In this document: positions 63,701 to 64,000 of the stretch, piece by piece
How the letters are laid out: each line of letters starts with the position of its first letter
How positions within the stretch are numbered: the first letter of the stretch is position 1
Assembly: GCA_029247315.1 (NCBI GenBank)
Contig: JAQWLM010000071.1
Coordinates: forward strand, 1-64,000
Reading direction: 5' to 3'
Source: AAA164-E04 sp014239995
GTDB lineage: Bacteria; Verrucomicrobiota; Verrucomicrobiia; Limisphaerales; AAA164-E04
DNA: 64,000 nt
Translations under genes and position numbers: made by a program
Notes under the pieces: generated by a model
Seen by the model: the letters and a program-made list of their open reading frames with translations, nothing else
Told to the model about the DNA's origin: nothing
Databases searched by the model: none

Positions 63701-64000
63701 CGCCTTCGGGGGGGGGATCGACTGGAAAACCAGTGAGGGAGAAGATCGCTATCGGAAGGGTCTCTACACGACCTGGCGACGTTCCAATCCATATCCATCC
63801 ATGGCGACATTTGACGCACCAAACCGTGAGGTTTGCATCCTGAAGAGGGATCGCAGTAATACCCCCCTGCAGGCTTTGGTGACACTCAACGATCCTGCAT
63901 TTATCGAGGCCGCTCAGTCCTTGGCCCGTCGCATGTCGGCTGCGGCTTCCCATCCGGTGGGTAAACTGGAGCACGGATTTCGGCACTGCCTTACCCGGAC
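60705..64000 (+). CDS. PSCyt1-DUF1549-discoidin-DUF1553 protein (third copy, 3' truncated)
   Basis: A plus-strand frame runs from the ATG at 60705 to the end of the window without a stop (about 1,098 residues, incomplete). A signal peptide (FLGFFCSLGVSLSAAD) leads to the cytochrome-like CYECHGPD (CxxCH at residues 50-54), then DUF1549 with CAQCHDHKYDP. A middle insert follows (AVDGNTDGDYHAAKSTTH, NPWWELDLGKHSAIDRITIW), matching an F5/8-type discoidin domain. The C-terminal DUF1553 has NRMWESLFGVGLVRTSEEFG, RLSAETIRDQ and TPLQALVTLNDPAF. It is thus the same core as the other two copies with a different sugar-binding module. The usual DUF1501 partner would lie just past the window edge. It is divergent from xseB, 70 bases away. 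Confidence 0.88.
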   Translation, partial: MNFSDKIVAWARAVRSHFLGFFCSLGVSLSAADVEVTFNRDIRPILSSHCYECHGPDAKQRKGGSGGLRLDTRHGALEDLGEASAIVPGDPDASLVIQRILSSDPDDKMPPPESGKEVSQDALVTLKKWIQQGAPYEDHWSYVRPVRPNPPAVEAVDSTVFNAIDQFVLQRVGKQGLRQSKMADRYTLARRAALDLTGLPPTPQEADLFAADSNVNAYETFIDALLEKDAFGEHWGRYWLDQARYADSAGYADDPPRTIWGFRDYVIRAMNDNIPFDQFTVEQIAGDLLPDPTEDQLVATAFHRNTMTNNEGGTNDEEFRNVAVVDRVTTTMAVWMGTTMTCAQCHDHKYDPISQEDFYRFFALFNQTADADRRDESPLLSLYTKEQKQKRSQLETERLHLDKMLKTPSASLLVARRLWEKRLLKSPAWTALSPVSSTSSEGTSLKLGSDHVVVAQGGSVSDTYTLDFEISEGRPLTGLRLEALPHLKLTGQGPGFDAGNFLLTSVQSELTPPPGKTSTGQFVRLRVEGKQKILSLAEVQVFQGEVNLALEGKASQSSTAFDGPAHVAVDGNTDGDYHAAKSTTHTETEDNPWWELDLGKHSAIDRITIWNRTDGNVQSRLDGLSIDLLNAERKVIWSHTIEKAPKESDSFIPDGARPVSFDAAHADFSQSGHPASDLIKSAPGKTKGWAVAPRTGQAHNLHLLLSTPVYLEAGSRLSVMLGFGDGSENTNLGRFRLSMTSDEQATDLARTPPAITKLSKIPELQRSKADEQHLIDHYLSIAPDLDDERARLLVVDAELAAIKPRTTVPVMRRIAIDEHRETHIQRRGNYLDLGATVSPGIPGVFAQSLKDPPSDRLAMARWLVSRENPLTGRVIVNRMWESLFGVGLVRTSEEFGSQGDPPSHPGLLDWLAVEFIDSGWNFKHMLRLMVTSATYRQSSRVTPSTWESDPENRWFARGPRVRLSAETIRDQALFVSGLLSEKKYGPSVNPPQPKMGLNAAFGGGIDWKTSEGEDRYRKGLYTTWRRSNPYPSMATFDAPNREVCILKRDRSNTPLQALVTLNDPAFIEAAQSLARRMSAAASHPVGKLEHGFRHCLTR

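Noticed and set aside
1..64000. Search for tRNA, rRNA, CRISPR arrays, insertion sequences, integrases and restriction or toxin-antitoxin genes
   Set aside because: None recognised by reading; the region looks like stable chromosomal core with PVC-specific secreted gene sets. A tRNA or covariance-model scan would settle small RNAs.

Overview
The window looks like a chromosomal segment of a Verrucomicrobiota bacterium, probably aquatic or marine. The PVC superphylum is indicated by protein types seen mostly there: three large c-type-haem proteins of the PSCyt1/DUF1549/DUF1553 type, two DUF1501 proteins, a PVC-type membrane-bound dehydrogenase with a C-terminal CxxCH domain, a DUF1080 protein, a ThuA-like protein and an H-X9-DG pseudopilin. 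A PEP-CTERM protein and a sulfatase point to Verrucomicrobiota rather than Planctomycetota. This is inferred from gene families only; the window has no rRNA. Genes lie on both strands in short operons. I saw no tRNA, rRNA, insertion sequence, prophage or CRISPR array.

Layout. 1-8.8 kb (mostly minus): edge of an unknown gene, ThuA-like protein, moaC, panB, a pseudopilin, then a DUF1501 + PSCyt/DUF1553 pair. 9-15 kb: NtrC-type regulator, cysteine desulfurase overlapping closely with an Lrp/AsnC regulator, YbgC-type thioesterase, sulfatase, DUF4864 protein. 15-22.5 kb (minus): ligA, an eboF-like phosphodiesterase and eboD-like sugar-phosphate cyclase, mutS. 22.6-28.8 kb: a PEP-CTERM protein with its own promoter and terminator, an unknown secreted protein, a molybdate ABC operon whose binding protein is a tandem ModA fusion, and a fructosamine-kinase-like protein. 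29.4-32.5 kb: rpsA with a strong terminator, then tyrS.

32.5-41.2 kb: a four-gene minus-strand operon (PSCyt/DUF1553, DUF1501, SGNH hydrolase, PVC dehydrogenase) with a divergent DUF1080 gene. It is probably a secreted carbohydrate-processing locus. 41.3-45.1 kb: a thioredoxin-domain DUF255 protein translationally coupled to xseA. 45.4-48.1 kb: two tandem paralogues of an unrecognised single-pass membrane protein, separated by a spacer holding a perfect 23-bp hairpin. 48.3-53 kb: ilvB, a DEDDy exonuclease coupled to a HEAT-repeat protein, and an HD-domain protein. 53.5-58 kb: an amidohydrolase-CBM9 fusion, the SRP RNA gene (from its sequence and folding) and tex. 58.3-60.6 kb: xseB-dxs on the minus strand. 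60.7 kb to the end: a third PSCyt/DUF1553 protein with a discoidin-like insert, cut by the window edge.

Two themes stand out. Housekeeping genes (ligA, mutS, rpsA, tyrS, xseA/xseB, dxs, ilvB, tex, SRP RNA) alternate with PVC-specific secreted carbohydrate machinery. In that machinery the DUF1553 core is reused with different sugar-binding inserts: LamG in one, discoidin-like in another, neither in the third. The parts least explained by known biology are the tandem paralogue pair with its hairpin, the reduced ebo pair, the tandem ModA fusion and the four-gene DUF1553/DUF1501/SGNH/dehydrogenase operon.
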